The translations under genes and the position numbers were made by a program. From positions 310,001-374,000 of the forward strand of contig NZ_JAJIRO010000001.1 of assembly GCF_025717535.1 (NCBI RefSeq): a stretch of DNA of 64,000 nucleotides, given 5' to 3'. The notes below the pieces were generated by a model, which did no database searches, was not told the origin of the DNA, and saw nothing but the letters and a program-made list of their open reading frames with translations. This stretch comes from Paucibacter sp. Y2R2-4 (lineage in GTDB: Bacteria; Pseudomonadota; Gammaproteobacteria; Burkholderiales; Burkholderiaceae_C). How positions within the stretch are numbered: position 1 is the first letter of the stretch; every line of letters begins with the position of its first letter. Below are positions 18,172-31,210 of this stretch, one piece after another.

Positions 18172-18741
18172 ATGAGAACACAAGAAGAATTTCCGGCCGA
18201 CGAAGACGATGACTTCGATCGCCCCAGCAAAAGCCAGCTTAAGCGCGACATGACCGAACTGCAGGCGCTGGGCGAAGAACTGTTGACGCTGCCTGCCAGC
18301 AGGCTTGAGCCCCTGGCACTGCCTGAGATCCTGGCGGACGCTTTGCGCGCCGCCAAGAAAATCACCTCGCACGAAGGCCGGCGGCGCCAGATGCAGTACA
18401 TCGGCAAGCTGATGCGCCGCGTGGACCCAGAACCGCTGCGCGAAGCGGTTGCCGCCTACAAGCTCGGCCACGCCAAAGACAGCTTGGCCCTGCACCAGAG
18501 CGAACGCTGGCGCGAACGCCTGCTGGCCGATGACTCGGCCTTGCAGCAGTTCATTGCCGAACATGAAGGCATTGATGTTCAGCAACTGCGCAGCCTGGTT
18601 CGTGCCGCTCGCAAAGACGCGGCCGCCGCACCTGAGCAACGCTCCGGCCGAGCCTTCCGTGATCTGTTTCAGTTCATCAAAACGGAACAGCTGCGCGTGT
18701 CACCTGCGGACGAATCGGCTGAGGACGAGACGGATGAGTGA
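18172..18741 (+). CDS. darP: DarP/YjgA (DUF615) ribosome-associated protein
   Basis: 189-residue DUF615 protein. DDDFDRPSKSQLKRDMTELQALGEEL and HEGRRRQMQYIGKLMR are hallmark segments. DarP associates with late 50S assembly intermediates in E. coli. The start at ATG 18172 (MRTQEEFPADED) is typical of the family, with an acidic beginning. The end overlaps the mog start by 8 bases, so the two are probably co-transcribed. In E. coli yjgA neighbours pmbA divergently, the same arrangement seen here. Confidence 0.93.
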   Translation: MRTQEEFPADEDDDFDRPSKSQLKRDMTELQALGEELLTLPASRLEPLALPEILADALRAAKKITSHEGRRRQMQYIGKLMRRVDPEPLREAVAAYKLGHAKDSLALHQSERWRERLLADDSALQQFIAEHEGIDVQQLRSLVRAARKDAAAAPEQRSGRAFRDLFQFIKTEQLRVSPADESAEDETDE

Positions 18742-19348
18742 GGCCTTGCCGCCCCCGGACATGCTACGCATCGGCATTGTTTCGATCAGTGACCGGGCTT
18801 CTGAGGGCGTCTACGAAGACAAAGGACTACCGGCCCTGCAAGCTTGGCTGGGTTCGGCGCTGATCAACCCCATCACGTACGAAGCGCGCTTGATTCCTGA
18901 CGAGCGGGCTCTGATTGCCAAGACCCTGCGTGAACTGGTGGACGAGAAGTCCTGCGACCTGGTCTTGACCACCGGCGGAACCGGCCCGGCGCTGCGCGAC
19001 GTCACGCCAGAAGCCACCCTGGATGTGGCCGACAAAGAAATGCCGGGCTTTGGCGAACAAATGCGGCAGATCTCGCTGCGCTTTGTGCCGACGGCAATTT
19101 TGTCGCGCCAAGTGGCGGTGATCCGCGGCAAAGCGCTGATCATCAATCTGCCGGGCCAACCCAAATCGATTGCTGAAACCCTGGGCGGTTTGAAGGACGC
19201 GCAGGGCAAGCAGGAGGTTGACGGCATTTTTGCTGCCGTACCTTATTGCATCGATCTGATCGGCGGGCCGTATATGGAAACTCGCGAAGCTGTGGTGAAA
19301 GCCTTTCGCCCCAAGGCTGCGCAGCGGCCTGCACGCAGCGCAAGCTGA
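18734..19348 (+). CDS. mog: Molybdopterin adenylyltransferase Mog
   Basis: 204-residue MogA-type enzyme that adenylates molybdopterin before molybdenum insertion. LRIGIVSISDRASEGVYEDKG, LVLTTGGTGPALRDVTPEAT (with the catalytic aspartate) and ALIINLPGQPKSIAETL are diagnostic. The start is ATG 18734, inside the end of darP in another frame, giving MSEALPPPDML. The length suits Mog (E. coli 195). No other moa/moe gene is in the window, although the darP-mog pairing is common in Burkholderiales. Confidence 0.92.
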   Translation: MSEALPPPDMLRIGIVSISDRASEGVYEDKGLPALQAWLGSALINPITYEARLIPDERALIAKTLRELVDEKSCDLVLTTGGTGPALRDVTPEATLDVADKEMPGFGEQMRQISLRFVPTAILSRQVAVIRGKALIINLPGQPKSIAETLGGLKDAQGKQEVDGIFAAVPYCIDLIGGPYMETREAVVKAFRPKAAQRPARSAS

Positions 19349-19359
19349 TGGGTTGGTGA

Positions 19360-19374
19360 CCGGGCTCTGCCCGG
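19360..19374. terminator. Hairpin between convergent mog and cysE
   Basis: CCGGGC (19360-19365) and GCCCGG (19369-19374) form a 6-bp perfect stem with loop TCT. There is no T-run on either side, so termination is uncertain. Confidence 0.35.
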
Positions 19375-19393
19375 CCGGCGCCACTAGCCGCAA

Positions 19394-20173
19394 CTACTCT
19401 TTGACCAGGCGGCTCAAAGAGGCCGCATCAAAGGCTTCGTCTTGCTGGGCGTCTTGTGGAACGCAGTCCCCAACGGGCGAGCGCGAGGCGGCAGACAGCT
19501 TGCAAACCGCCTGCCACAACAAGGCGATTTGATGTTCATGACCGGCGGCGTTGTCAATCAAGCCGCGCAGGGCCTGTGCCATCGGGTCATCGCCTTGGCT
19601 GACTCCGTAGGCTGAGAAACCCATCTTGGCTGCAGCTTCTTCGCGCAGCACATCGGCCTTGGCCTCGATGATGCGAGCAGGGTTGCCCACGGCCGTGGCA
19701 CCCGCCGGGACTGGTTTGGTCACCACCGCACCTGAACCGACCCGCGCGCCCGCGCCCACGGTAAAACCGCCCAAGACACAGGCATTGGCACCAATGATGA
19801 CGCCGGCCTCCAAAGTGGGGTGTCGCTTGGCCCCCTTCACCAATGCGGTGCCGCCCAGAGTCACACCTTGATAAATGGTGCAGCCCTCGCCGATTTCGGC
19901 CATCTCACCGATGACGATGCCCATGCCGTGGTCGATGAAGACCTTGCGAGCAATCGTTGCGCCCGGGTGAATCTCGATCCCCGTCAAGAAGCGAGTGCAA
20001 TGTGAGATGAAGCGACCCAGCCACTTCAGCCCATGCGTCCAGCACCAATGCGCCCGGCGATGCAGGATCAGCGCATGCAGCCCTGGGTAGCAGGTCAGCA
20101 CTTCCCAGGCCGTGCGTGCGGCCGGGTCACGTTCAAGAATGCAGGCAATGTCTTCGCGGATGCGCTGGAACAT
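19394..20173 (-). CDS. cysE: Serine O-acetyltransferase CysE
   Basis: 259-residue serine acetyltransferase, first step of cysteine synthesis (serine plus acetyl-CoA to O-acetylserine). A short N-terminal helical part ([19 protein letters not shown]) precedes the left-handed beta-helix, with [25 protein letters not shown] (catalytic Asp-His) and [10 protein letters not shown]. The protein is of the short-N-terminus type common in Burkholderiales. The C-terminal 60 residues beyond the hexapeptide repeats are variable. It is on the same strand as trmJ with 44 bases between, the trmJ-cysE order seen in many bacteria. Confidence 0.93.
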   Translation of the reverse strand: MFQRIREDIACILERDPAARTAWEVLTCYPGLHALILHRRAHWCWTHGLKWLGRFISHCTRFLTGIEIHPGATIARKVFIDHGMGIVIGEMAEIGEGCTIYQGVTLGGTALVKGAKRHPTLEAGVIIGANACVLGGFTVGAGARVGSGAVVTKPVPAGATAVGNPARIIEAKADVLREEAAAKMGFSAYGVSQGDDPMAQALRGLIDNAAGHEHQIALLWQAVCKLSAASRSPVGDCVPQDAQQDEAFDAASLSRLVKE

Positions 20174-20217
20174 GGAGACTCAAAGCAAGAGAGGGTCGGC
20201 CAGTTTAGCGGTGCGAT

Positions 20218-20973
20218 TCAATCTTCGCTGGCGGTGAGGCTTGCGCCTGGCTTGGCATGAGGGCTGCGAGGCGCTTCCACCATGGCGCGAGCAATGCCTC
20301 GGAAGATGTGCACCTCTTCGCTCGTCAGTCCGGCGCGATTGAAGAGCTGGTTGAGCCGAGGGATTAACTTCTTGGGCGCGGCGGGGTTCAGATAGCCAAT
20401 CGCTTCCAAAGAGCTTTGCAAGTGCTGCAGCAAGCCTTGCACCGCCTTCGCGTCCGCAAAGTTCGGTTCGTCGGTTCGTGGCGCCACAGAAAAACCGCCC
20501 AAGGCTTGCCGCCAGTCATAGGCCAAAAGTTGCACGGCCTGGGCCAGATTCAATGAGCCGTAGTCAGGATGGGTCGGTATCGACAGCACCGCATGGCAGC
20601 GGTACACATCCTCATTGCTCATGCCGTAGCGCTCGGAGCCGAACACCAGACCAACTTTGTGCGGGCTGGCGGCCAACTCACCAAACAAAGCGCGCGGCTC
20701 GCGCACGGGCGGGCCAAAGTCACGCGGCGTCATGGCCGTGGCGCAAGCAAAGGTCACGCCGTCGAGCGCCTCTTCCAGCGTCTCCACAATGCGGGCGCGA
20801 ACCAAAATGTCTGCAGCACCGCTGGCCATGGCCACCGTTTCCTCCTGGCTCAGCACATCCGCAAAACGCGGCTTGACCAAGACCAGTTCAGAAAAACCCA
20901 TCACCTTCATGGCGCGAGCCGTGGCGCCGACATTGCCGGGATGGCTGGTTTGAATCAGGATAAATCGTGTCAT
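20218..20973 (-). CDS. trmJ: tRNA (cytidine/uridine-2'-O-)-methyltransferase TrmJ
   Basis: 251-residue SPOUT methyltransferase that 2'-O-methylates position 32 of several tRNAs. FILIQTSHPGNVGATARAMK, VGLVFGSERYGMSNEDVYRC and GSLNLAQAVQLLAYD make up the knotted SAM site. The start at 20973 (MTRFILIQ) gives the normal length (E. coli 246); an extended frame to 21063 has no homologous look. It is divergent from suhB with 195 bases between and upstream of cysE. Confidence 0.93.
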   Translation of the reverse strand: MTRFILIQTSHPGNVGATARAMKVMGFSELVLVKPRFADVLSQEETVAMASGAADILVRARIVETLEEALDGVTFACATAMTPRDFGPPVREPRALFGELAASPHKVGLVFGSERYGMSNEDVYRCHAVLSIPTHPDYGSLNLAQAVQLLAYDWRQALGGFSVAPRTDEPNFADAKAVQGLLQHLQSSLEAIGYLNPAAPKKLIPRLNQLFNRAGLTSEEVHIFRGIARAMVEAPRSPHAKPGASLTASED

Positions 20974-21032
20974 ATCTACGCCGGCATCACATCCCGCTGA
21001 GCTGGAATTTGGAGGAATCGGCAAGGCTCGGC

Positions 21033-21038
21033 TAAAAT
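21033..21038 (+). promoter_or_regulatory. Candidate -10 box for suhB
   Basis: TAAAAT in the trmJ-suhB gap, with a partial -35 (TTGGAG, 21009-21014) 18 bases upstream. The transcript would have a leader of about 125 bases before the suhB ATG. Confidence 0.4.
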
Positions 21039-21168
21039 ACGGGATTATCCTGAGTCCGGCCAAACATTGACCGCGAAACCCAACTCAGGTCGCTCTTTTT
21101 TTCCGCCAGTTCACCTCCCGAGCCCATGGTGCAAAGCCATGTGCGCCGGCCAACCAAGGTTTTCACGA

Positions 21169-22119
21169 ATGACGCAGCAAGCTTCACTCCATCCCATGCT
21201 CAATGTCGCCATCAAGGCGGCGCGTGCGGCCGGTGCCATCATCAACCGCGCCTCCATGGACCTCGACATTCTGAAGATCAACACCAAGTCGCCCAATGAC
21301 TTTGTGACCGAGGTGGACCAAGCTGCTGAAAAAATCATCATTGAAACGCTGCTGCAAGCCTACCCCGACCACGGCATCCTCGCCGAAGAGTCGGGCCGCG
21401 AGTATGGCGCCAAGCATTCTGAATTCGTTTGGATCATCGATCCGCTGGACGGCACCACCAATTTCATCCACGGCCTGCCGATGTACTGCGTGTCGATCGC
21501 GCTGGCGCATCGCGGCGTGGTGCAGCAAGCCGTCGTTTACGACCCCACCCGCAACGACCTGTTCTACGCCACCAAGGGTCGCGGCGCCTTCATGAACGAC
21601 CGCCGCCTGCGTGTCTCCAAGCGCACCCGCTTGAGCGACGCCCTGATCGGCACCGGCTTCCCCTTCCGCCGCGGCGACAACTTCAAGCGCTATATGAAGA
21701 TGTTCGAGGCCGTGATGGTGGAATGCGCCGGCCTGCGCCGCCCCGGCGCTGCCGCACTCGATCTTTGCTATGTGGCCGCCGGCTACTACGACGCCTTCTT
21801 TGAAACCGGCCTGCAACCCTGGGACGTGGCAGCCGGCTCGCTGATCATCACCGAAGCAGGTGGCCTGATTGGCAACTTCACCGGCGAATCCGACTTCTTG
21901 CATCAGCGAGAAGTGGTGGCCGGCAGCCCCAAGATCTACGGCCAATTGGTCACCATCTTGGCACCCTACACCCGCGTGATCAGCGCCGAGGACGAGGCCA
22001 AGGCCGAGAGTGGCGACGCTGAAGGCAAGACCTCTGCCGTAGACGCGCTTGCCGCCGCTGCAGCGCCAGCCACCAAGAAGCGCGCCGCAGTACGCATTAA
22101 GAAAACCGACACTGAGTAA
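21169..22119 (+). CDS. suhB: Inositol-1-monophosphatase family protein SuhB
   Basis: 316-residue Mg-dependent phosphatase. Metal-site motifs are complete: [22 protein letters not shown] and [17 protein letters not shown]. SuhB also joins the ribosomal RNA antitermination complex with NusB/NusE in E. coli. The start at 21169 ([15 protein letters not shown]) has AAGG 9 bases upstream; ATG 21196 is the other option. The last 50 residues ([10 protein letters not shown] onward) form an Ala/Lys-rich tail absent from E. coli SuhB (267). Confidence 0.92.
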   Translation: MTQQASLHPMLNVAIKAARAAGAIINRASMDLDILKINTKSPNDFVTEVDQAAEKIIIETLLQAYPDHGILAEESGREYGAKHSEFVWIIDPLDGTTNFIHGLPMYCVSIALAHRGVVQQAVVYDPTRNDLFYATKGRGAFMNDRRLRVSKRTRLSDALIGTGFPFRRGDNFKRYMKMFEAVMVECAGLRRPGAAALDLCYVAAGYYDAFFETGLQPWDVAAGSLIITEAGGLIGNFTGESDFLHQREVVAGSPKIYGQLVTILAPYTRVISAEDEAKAESGDAEGKTSAVDALAAAAAPATKKRAAVRIKKTDTE

Positions 22120-22137
22120 CCGAACCCAGTGCCGGTA

Positions 22138-22158
22138 GCAACTCAGCTGCTGAGTTGC
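22138..22158. repeat. Perfect inverted repeat after suhB
   Basis: GCAACTCAG (22138-22146) and CTGAGTTGC (22150-22158) with loop CTG. It sits just ahead of the terminator and has no T-run of its own. Confidence 0.5.
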
Positions 22159-22166
22159 AAATGACG

Positions 22167-22192
22167 AGGCCCTCTTACGGAGGGCCTTTTTT
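22167..22192 (+). terminator. Terminator after suhB
   Basis: AGGCCCTC (22167-22174) pairs with GAGGGCCT (22180-22187), followed by a run of T to 22192. The T-run touches the stop codon of the convergent gene. Confidence 0.88.
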
Positions 22193-23280
22193 CATGGCTG
22201 AGCCGCAAGCGCCTCCCGGAGTCTTGCGCGTTCAGCCTGCACTTGGAAGCTTGCTACGGGCTGCAACTGCCCATCCTTGAGCAGAAACAGGCTCACCAAA
22301 GTCACCGTGCTTTCACGCCAAGCCACGCCCGCCTGTCCGACCACGGCGAGCACCCATTGGCCATTGAGCAACAAGGGCACTTTGCGGACATCGACATTGG
22401 CATAGCTGCTGATGAACACGTCGAGTGAGCGAGGGTCTGCGTCGAAACTCGGGAACTCAATGGACTGAGGCGCTTCGATCTGACTGTCCATGCGCCGAAG
22501 CGCCTGCGAAAACTCTTCATCGGGGACTCGCCCCTCGGCCCAGCGCGAAGTGTCAAGACCCCGCTCTTCCATCGCCTTGTCGTGCGCTTCTTGCTCAAGC
22601 TCTGGCTCTCGTGTCTTGCTATAGGCCCTGGCCAGGGCCAGCGCTGTTTGGCGGGTCGAAGCACACAGCGCCGGGTCCGCACAGAACTCTCGGCTGATAC
22701 GGTAGGCGATTTTGAAACTCAAACTGAGCTTGCATACTGCGCCCCACCCACGCCCCGTCCACGGCGCCAACTGAATCACTTCGTCTTGACTCAGCGCACT
22801 GCTGCTTCCGTACACCACATAAGCCGCTTGCCCCAAAGGATGGCCAAACGCGCCCGACTGCGTGGCGCAAAGCGAGTCCTCAAACGGCGCATCAATGCGC
22901 TTGGGTTTGCCCTTGGGCTTGATTTGATAGAAGACCGATGACTGGCAGTTGGCGCTTCCGCCAAAGGCATCCACTCGGTAGACCTGGGTGCCTGAGAGTC
23001 GCTCAATTTCAAAAGCCGAGTCGCTTGTGATCCCGAGCGCCTCTCGCATGTCTGGGCTGTGGCGCAGTTCTCGCAGCAATGCCGCAGGCACTCGCCCCTG
23101 CGGCCGAGACTCAAAACGCAAAAGCTCGCGCATGGGCGAATTCACCGCCCGCCAGGCCGTTTCCGGCAGGCCTCGCGCTTGACTGGCCAGTTGCTCACAC
23201 AAAGGCGCGGCGACTGCCGCTCCCAATGGCGCCAATGCAAGCAAAGCCGATCCCCAAACACGCCCCGTCCAATTCGCCAT
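22192..23280 (-). CDS. Secreted protein of unknown function
   Basis: 362-residue protein that I do not recognise. The N-terminus has a short charged start, a hydrophobic stretch ([16 protein letters not shown]) and a likely AxA cleavage site, so export to the periplasm is expected. Six cysteines lie in the mature part (for example [43 protein letters not shown]), enough for disulfides. A GGAGGG ribosome site precedes the ATG, which supports a real gene. It is divergent from mutS and convergent with suhB. Composition resembles the neighbours. No domain motif or catalytic signature is evident. Confidence 0.75.
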   Translation of the reverse strand: MANWTGRVWGSALLALAPLGAAVAAPLCEQLASQARGLPETAWRAVNSPMRELLRFESRPQGRVPAALLRELRHSPDMREALGITSDSAFEIERLSGTQVYRVDAFGGSANCQSSVFYQIKPKGKPKRIDAPFEDSLCATQSGAFGHPLGQAAYVVYGSSSALSQDEVIQLAPWTGRGWGAVCKLSLSFKIAYRISREFCADPALCASTRQTALALARAYSKTREPELEQEAHDKAMEERGLDTSRWAEGRVPDEEFSQALRRMDSQIEAPQSIEFPSFDADPRSLDVFISSYANVDVRKVPLLLNGQWVLAVVGQAGVAWRESTVTLVSLFLLKDGQLQPVASFQVQAERARLREALAAQP

Positions 23281-23343
23281 TGTTCCCTCCTGCGGCGCGA
23301 GACGATAACAGGGCCAGCGCCGCTTAAACTACGGCTCCACCTC

Positions 23344-23366
23344 AAAGCCCTCCACCCGAGGGCTTT
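23344..23366 (+). promoter_or_regulatory. Hairpin covering the mutS ribosome binding site
   Basis: AAAGCCCTC (23344-23352) pairs perfectly with GAGGGCTTT (23358-23366), loop CACCC. The 3' arm contains GAGGG, the only good Shine-Dalgarno sequence for the ATG at 23371 (8-base spacing). When folded, this would hide the ribosome site. No T-run follows, so a terminator is less likely. Confidence 0.5.
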
Positions 23367-23370
23367 GTTC

Positions 23371-25977
23371 ATGTTTGAAAGCCCCATGAGCCAGACCCCA
23401 GATTTCAGCGCCCATACACCCGTGATGGCGCAGTACCTTCGCATCAAGGCCGAGCACCCCGATGAGTTGGTGTTCTTTCGCATGGGTGACTTCTACGAGG
23501 TCTTCTTTGATGACGCTCGCAAGGCCAATGCGCTGCTGGACATCACCCTGACCGCCCGCGGCCAAAGCGCCGGCCAACCTGTGGTGATGGCGGGCATTCC
23601 GGTCAGCGCTTTAGAGAGCTATTTGGCCAAGCTGATCAAGCTGGGCGAAGCGGTGGCAATTGCGGAACAGGTCGGCGATGTAGCCACCAGCAAAGGGCCG
23701 GTTGAGCGCAAGGTGGTGCGCGTGGTCACCCCAGGCACGGTCACGGACAGCGAGTTGCTGGCCGACAAGCAGGATTCGGTCTTGCTGGCGGTGGTGCAGC
23801 AAGGCAAGAACCACGGGCTGGCCTGGTTGTCGATGACCCAAGGGCAACTCGGTCTGGCCGAATGCAACGACAAAGAGCTGCCCTCCTGGCTGGCGCGCCT
23901 GAGCCCGGCCGAAGTGCTGGTGGACCGGGAGCGGCAACCCGCCGGTGTGCTGGCCGCGCATGTGGCCATCACCAATCGACCCAGTTGGCAGTTCGACAGC
24001 AATCTGGGCGCGCGCAAGCTGTGCGAGCAGCTGGGCGTGGCCAGCTTGGCCGGCTTCAATGCGCAAGAACTCAGCGCGGCCCAAGCGGCCGCCGCTGCCT
24101 TGCTCAGTTATGCCGAACACACACAGGGTCGGGCACTCGCCCACGTCAAGAGCCTGCAGGTGCAGCGCAGCAGCGATTTACTGGACTTGCCGCCCGCCAC
24201 GCAGCGCAATCTGGAACTCACACAAACGCTGCGCGGAGAAAGCTCGCCCACCCTGATGTCGCTGCTGGACAGCTGCCGCACCGGCATGGGCAGCCGCGCG
24301 CTGCGCCACTGGTTGCTTCATCCCAAGCGTGAGCGAGGCGAGGCCCTGGCGCGACACGGTGCCATCGAGGCCTTCATGCGCGCCTCGCCTGAGGCACTGC
24401 GGGAAGGCTTGCGTCAAGTCTCCGATGTGGAGCGCATTGCCGCGCGCATTGCGCTACGCCAAGTGCGCCCGCGCGAGTTGACCGGCCTGCGCAACACTTT
24501 GCAGGTTTTGCCCGCGCTGCAACAGACCTTGCCCGGCGGCAGCGCCCTGCTCGACAGCCTGGCACAAGGGCTTCGCGCCTCGCCGCATATCGAAGAGCTG
24601 CTGCGCCATGCGATTGCCGAAGAGCCAGCCGTACTGGTGCGGGATGGCGGCGTGATCGCCGATGGTTTTGATGCCGAGTTGGACGAGTTGCGCGGCATCC
24701 AAAGCAATTGCGATGCCTTCTTGCTGGACCTGGAAACCCGCGAACGTGCCCGCACCGGCATTCCCAATTTGCGGGTGCAGTTCAACAAGGTGCATGGCTT
24801 CTATATCGAGGTCACCCAAGGACAGGTCGACAAAGTGCCGCTGGACTATCAGCGCCGCCAAACGCTGAAGAACGCCGAGCGCTACATCACGCCGGAGTTG
24901 AAGGCGTTTGAAGACAAGGCCTTGTCCGCCCAAGAGCGCGCCCTGGCGCGCGAGAAGCTCTTGTTCGAAATGTTGCTGGACCAACTGACCGAAGAACTGC
25001 AGGCCTTGACCGCACTCGGCCGGGCGCTGGCCAGCCTAGATGCCTTGGCCGCGCTGGCCGAGCGGGCGCACAGCCTGCGCTGGTGCCGGCCGGAGTTCGT
25101 CAATCAACCTTGCATCGACATCATGGCCGGCCGCCACCCGGTGGTGGAAGCACGGCTGCGCGAAACCGGTGCCGGCGAGTTCATGGCCAATGATTGCCGG
25201 CTGGATGCGCGCACCCGCATGTTGATGATTACCGGCCCGAATATGGGCGGTAAGAGCACCTTTATGCGGCAGGTGGCCCTGATCAGCCTGCTGGCCGCCA
25301 TGGGCAGCTATGTACCGGCCAGCGCCTGCCGCTTAGGCCCCATGGATGCCATCCACACCCGCATTGGCGCTGCCGATGATTTGGCTAACGCCCAGTCCAC
25401 CTTCATGCTGGAGATGACCGAAGGCGCGGCGATTCTGCACAGCGCCACCGAGCACTCGCTGGTCTTGATGGACGAGATCGGGCGCGGCACCTCCACCTTT
25501 GACGGCCTGGCCCTGGCCGGCGCCATCGCCAGCCATTTGCATGACAAGACCCGCGCTTTCACGCTCTTTGCTACCCATTACTTTGAGCTGACCGAATTCC
25601 CCACCAAGCATCAGCAGGCCATCAATTGCCATGTGGGCGCGGTGGAAAGCGGCGACTCCATCGTCTTCCTGCACGAGATACAGCCCGGCCCGGCCAGCCG
25701 CAGCTATGGCGTGCAAGTGGCGCGTTTGGCCGGCATGCCGGCCAGCTTGGTGCGTCAGGCGCGCTCGACCTTGGAAGCGCTGGAAGCCAAGGCCTCGGAC
25801 AGCAAACTGCAAATTGATTTGTTTGCTGCTCCCGCAACACCGGAGCCCGCTGTCACCCAGGAGACCCACGCTTTGGTCTTGGCCATGGAAGATGTGGACC
25901 CCGACGCCCTCAGCCCGCGCGATGCGCTGGCGCTGGTCTATCAATTGAAGAAGCTGAGCAAATCCAAGCCCAGCTGA
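23371..25977 (+). CDS. mutS: DNA mismatch repair protein MutS
   Basis: 868-residue MutS, the mismatch-recognition ATPase. The N-terminal domain contains the mismatch-contacting [12 protein letters not shown] (Phe-x-Glu). The ATPase has Walker [10 protein letters not shown], and [16 protein letters not shown] and [11 protein letters not shown] follow. The start is placed at 23371 because a GAGGG site precedes it; ATG 23386 ([12 protein letters not shown]) would give 863 residues and cannot be excluded. An upstream in-frame extension to 23059 runs into the divergent gene and is rejected. An alpha/beta hydrolase gene follows by 18 bases. Confidence 0.96.
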   Translation: MFESPMSQTPDFSAHTPVMAQYLRIKAEHPDELVFFRMGDFYEVFFDDARKANALLDITLTARGQSAGQPVVMAGIPVSALESYLAKLIKLGEAVAIAEQVGDVATSKGPVERKVVRVVTPGTVTDSELLADKQDSVLLAVVQQGKNHGLAWLSMTQGQLGLAECNDKELPSWLARLSPAEVLVDRERQPAGVLAAHVAITNRPSWQFDSNLGARKLCEQLGVASLAGFNAQELSAAQAAAAALLSYAEHTQGRALAHVKSLQVQRSSDLLDLPPATQRNLELTQTLRGESSPTLMSLLDSCRTGMGSRALRHWLLHPKRERGEALARHGAIEAFMRASPEALREGLRQVSDVERIAARIALRQVRPRELTGLRNTLQVLPALQQTLPGGSALLDSLAQGLRASPHIEELLRHAIAEEPAVLVRDGGVIADGFDAELDELRGIQSNCDAFLLDLETRERARTGIPNLRVQFNKVHGFYIEVTQGQVDKVPLDYQRRQTLKNAERYITPELKAFEDKALSAQERALAREKLLFEMLLDQLTEELQALTALGRALASLDALAALAERAHSLRWCRPEFVNQPCIDIMAGRHPVVEARLRETGAGEFMANDCRLDARTRMLMITGPNMGGKSTFMRQVALISLLAAMGSYVPASACRLGPMDAIHTRIGAADDLANAQSTFMLEMTEGAAILHSATEHSLVLMDEIGRGTSTFDGLALAGAIASHLHDKTRAFTLFATHYFELTEFPTKHQQAINCHVGAVESGDSIVFLHEIQPGPASRSYGVQVARLAGMPASLVRQARSTLEALEAKASDSKLQIDLFAAPATPEPAVTQETHALVLAMEDVDPDALSPRDALALVYQLKKLSKSKPS

Positions 25978-25995
25978 AACACAGTCGAAGTCCCG

Positions 25996-26871
25996 ATGAA
26001 ACGCGCCCCCGGCATTTCCAAGACCCTTGTTTTTTCGCACGCCAATGGTTTTGGCGCCGGTTGCTATCGCGTGCTGTTCGAGGCCTGGCAGCGCGCCGGT
26101 TGGACGGTGCATGCCCTGCCGCAGATTGGCCACGACCCGGTCTTTCCCATCACCAGCAACTGGCCGCATCTGCGCGAGCAGCTGATTCAGTTCATCGAAC
26201 AGCAGGTCCAGCCCTCCATGCCTGAGCCTGGCCCCGTCACCTTGGTCGGGCATTCGCTGGGCGGCTTGCTCAGCCTGATGGCGGCCTGCCGCCGCCCCGA
26301 TCTGGCGCAATCGCTGCTGATGCTGGACTCTCCCTTGGTGACTGGCTGGCGCGCGCACAGTGTGCAGGTCATCAAGGCCACAGGCCTGATGCCCCGGGTG
26401 TCGCCGGGTCGCGTGTCCAGGCAGCGCCGCCACACGTGGCCCAACCGCGAGGCGGTGCTGACGCATTTTGCTGGCAAGCACAAATTCGCCCGCTGGGACC
26501 CGCGCGTGCTGCAAGACTATGTCGACAGCGGCTTTGAAGAAGGCGCCGACGGCAGCACTCATCTGCGCTTTCGGCGCGAATTGGAAACCCGCATTTACGA
26601 GACCCTGCCCCACCACCTCGGTCGACTCATGCAAAAGCACCCGCCGCAATGCCCTGTCGGCTTCATTGCAGGAACCCAATCGGAAGAGTTGCGCCAAGCA
26701 GGCTCGGCCGCCAGCAAGGCGCTGGCCCACCCGCACTTTGTCTGGATGGAGGGCTCGCACCTCTACCCCTTCGAGCGCCCCGACGACACCGCCGCTTTGG
26801 TGCTGCAAATGCTGGAAGTGATGCACTTGCCTCACGCCGCGCCTGAAACCCAAGGTTCGCCTCCTCTATAA
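25996..26871 (+). CDS. Alpha/beta hydrolase
   Basis: 291-residue cytoplasmic alpha/beta-hydrolase. TLVFSHANGFGAGCYRVLFEAW holds the oxyanion-loop HxNGF pattern, LVGHSLGGLLSLMAA the nucleophile elbow with the catalytic serine, and WMEGSHLYPFERPDDTA the likely catalytic histidine. It follows mutS by 18 bases and ends within the pyrG -10 box. Substrate unknown: esterase, peptidase or lipase activity is possible. The mutS-hydrolase pair is common in related Burkholderiales, probably only a shared transcript. Confidence 0.85.
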   Translation: MKRAPGISKTLVFSHANGFGAGCYRVLFEAWQRAGWTVHALPQIGHDPVFPITSNWPHLREQLIQFIEQQVQPSMPEPGPVTLVGHSLGGLLSLMAACRRPDLAQSLLMLDSPLVTGWRAHSVQVIKATGLMPRVSPGRVSRQRRHTWPNREAVLTHFAGKHKFARWDPRVLQDYVDSGFEEGADGSTHLRFRRELETRIYETLPHHLGRLMQKHPPQCPVGFIAGTQSEELRQAGSAASKALAHPHFVWMEGSHLYPFERPDDTAALVLQMLEVMHLPHAAPETQGSPPL

Positions 26872-26872
26872 T
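26867..26872 (+). promoter_or_regulatory. -10 box of the pyrG promoter
   Basis: A consensus TATAAT overlaps the hydrolase stop codon. The -35 at 17-base spacing is weak (TGAAAC, 26844-26849). The pyrG start lies 43 bases downstream, so the transcript leader would be about 35 bases. Confidence 0.6.
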
Positions 26873-26899
26873 CGCGCTTTACCACCACAGCGTTTTTGA

Positions 26900-28558
<1,659 letters not shown>

Positions 28559-28571
28559 AGGAATCTAGCCC

Positions 28572-29429
28572 ATGAAGCTTTGCGGTTTTGAGGTCGGCAT
28601 CGACCGGCCTTTCTTCCTGATCGCCGGTACCTGCTCGATCGAGGGCCTGGAGATGTCGATGGACGTCGCTGGCCAACTGAAGGAAGCCTGCACGGCTCTG
28701 GGCATTCCACTGATCTACAAGGGCTCCTTCGACAAGGCCAACCGCTCCTCGGGCTCGACCCGTCGCGGTGTGGGCATTGACGCGGGCCTGAAGATCCTGG
28801 ACGAGGTCCGCAAGCAGTTGCAGCTGCCCATCATCACCGATGTGCATGATGAGTCGCAGGTGGCCGAGGTGGCCAGTGTGGTGGACGTGCTGCAGACGCC
28901 GGCGTTTTTGTGCCGGCAGACCGACTTCATTCGCGCGGTGGCCAAGTCCGGCAAGCCGGTGAATATCAAGAAGGGCCAGTTCCTGGCCCCTTGGGATATG
29001 AAGAACGTCATCGACAAGGCCCGCGACGCTGCGCGCGAAGCCGGCCTGTCGGAAGACCGTTTCCTGGCCTGCGAGCGTGGCGTTAGCTTTGGTTACAACA
29101 ACCTGGTGGCCGACATGAGCAGCCTGGCCGAGATGCGCAAGTCTGGCGCGCCGGTGGTGTTCGATGTGACCCACTCGGTGCAAAAGCCCGGCGGCCAAGG
29201 CACCAGCAGCGGCGGCGCCCGCGAGATGGTGCCGGTGTTGGCCCGTGCTGGCGTCGCCGCCGGTGTGGCGGGTCTCTTCATGGAAACCCATCCCTGCCCG
29301 GCTGAAGCATGGTCCGATGGGCCAAACGCCGTGCCGCTGAAGCATATGCGCGCTTTGCTGGAGCAATTGGTGGCCCTGGACCGCGTGGTCAAGAGCCAGC
29401 CCCTGCTCGAGAACGACTTCACCGCCTGA
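28572..29429 (+). CDS. kdsA: 2-dehydro-3-deoxyphosphooctonate aldolase (KDO-8-phosphate synthase)
   Basis: 285-residue KdsA, which condenses phosphoenolpyruvate with arabinose-5-phosphate for LPS inner core synthesis. [49 protein letters not shown] and [15 protein letters not shown] are family signatures. The absence of the metal-site cysteine (KANRS in place of a Cys motif) suggests the non-metal type. It is in operon with pyrG (13 bases). Length is standard. Confidence 0.96.
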   Translation: MKLCGFEVGIDRPFFLIAGTCSIEGLEMSMDVAGQLKEACTALGIPLIYKGSFDKANRSSGSTRRGVGIDAGLKILDEVRKQLQLPIITDVHDESQVAEVASVVDVLQTPAFLCRQTDFIRAVAKSGKPVNIKKGQFLAPWDMKNVIDKARDAAREAGLSEDRFLACERGVSFGYNNLVADMSSLAEMRKSGAPVVFDVTHSVQKPGGQGTSSGGAREMVPVLARAGVAAGVAGLFMETHPCPAEAWSDGPNAVPLKHMRALLEQLVALDRVVKSQPLLENDFTA

Positions 29430-29542
29430 ATTGAATCGCCCGCCTTGCGGGGCGGACGCCGCGCAAGATTGTTCAGCGCCGGTAACTGCCAGCTGGCAAG
29501 ATGCGCGCCGAACCCGAATTTTTGACCTTTTGGAGAGCTTGA

Positions 29543-30829
<1,287 letters not shown>

Positions 30830-30884
30830 TCGGGTCGGGCCCGGCGGCACAAGACTCGTCTTGCCGCTGGGCTAAACTTCGCGT

Positions 30885-31154
30885 GTGAAAACGATCAGCC
30901 TGCTCCTCGTCGCTTTTTTGCTGGCCGTCCAGGCCCAACTCTGGTTGGGCAAGGGCGGCTTGCCGCGTGGCGTGCAGTTGCGCGCAGAGCTGGCCCAGGT
31001 CGAGAGCGAGAACGACAAGGCGCGCCAGCGCAATGCTCAGCTTGAAGCCGAACTGCGCGATCTGCGCGAGGGCCTGGAAATGGTCGAAGAAAAGGCCCGC
31101 TACGAGCTCGGCATGATCAAGCCGGACGAAATCTACGTCCAGGTGCGGCGCTGA
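30885..31154 (+). CDS. ftsB: Cell division protein FtsB
   Basis: 89-residue bitopic divisome protein. A single N-terminal membrane helix (residues 4-20, SLLLVAFLLAVQAQLWLG) is followed by a periplasmic coiled coil (about 28-65, AELAQVESENDKARQRNAQLEAEL) and the conserved end ARYELGMIKPDEIYVQV. FtsB joins FtsL and FtsQ to regulate septal wall synthesis. The start is GTG 30885. The eno-ftsB order is conserved widely. A CAAGAC/GTCTTG hairpin lies in the gap before it. Confidence 0.93.
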   Translation: MKTISLLLVAFLLAVQAQLWLGKGGLPRGVQLRAELAQVESENDKARQRNAQLEAELRDLREGLEMVEEKARYELGMIKPDEIYVQVRR

Positions 31155-31210
31155 GCGGCGGCCCTTCTTGAACTTCCCGCTTTCCCTCCATATCTCCTAC
31201 TCCTTCCCGC

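Noticed and set aside
23059-23370. Upstream extension of mutS
   Set aside because: Runs antisense through the divergent secreted-protein gene, and conserved MutS sequence begins only after 23386.
25333-26853. Long open minus-strand frame of about 506 codons
   Set aside because: Antisense to the end of mutS and the hydrolase gene; no domain, and spans two unrelated genes.
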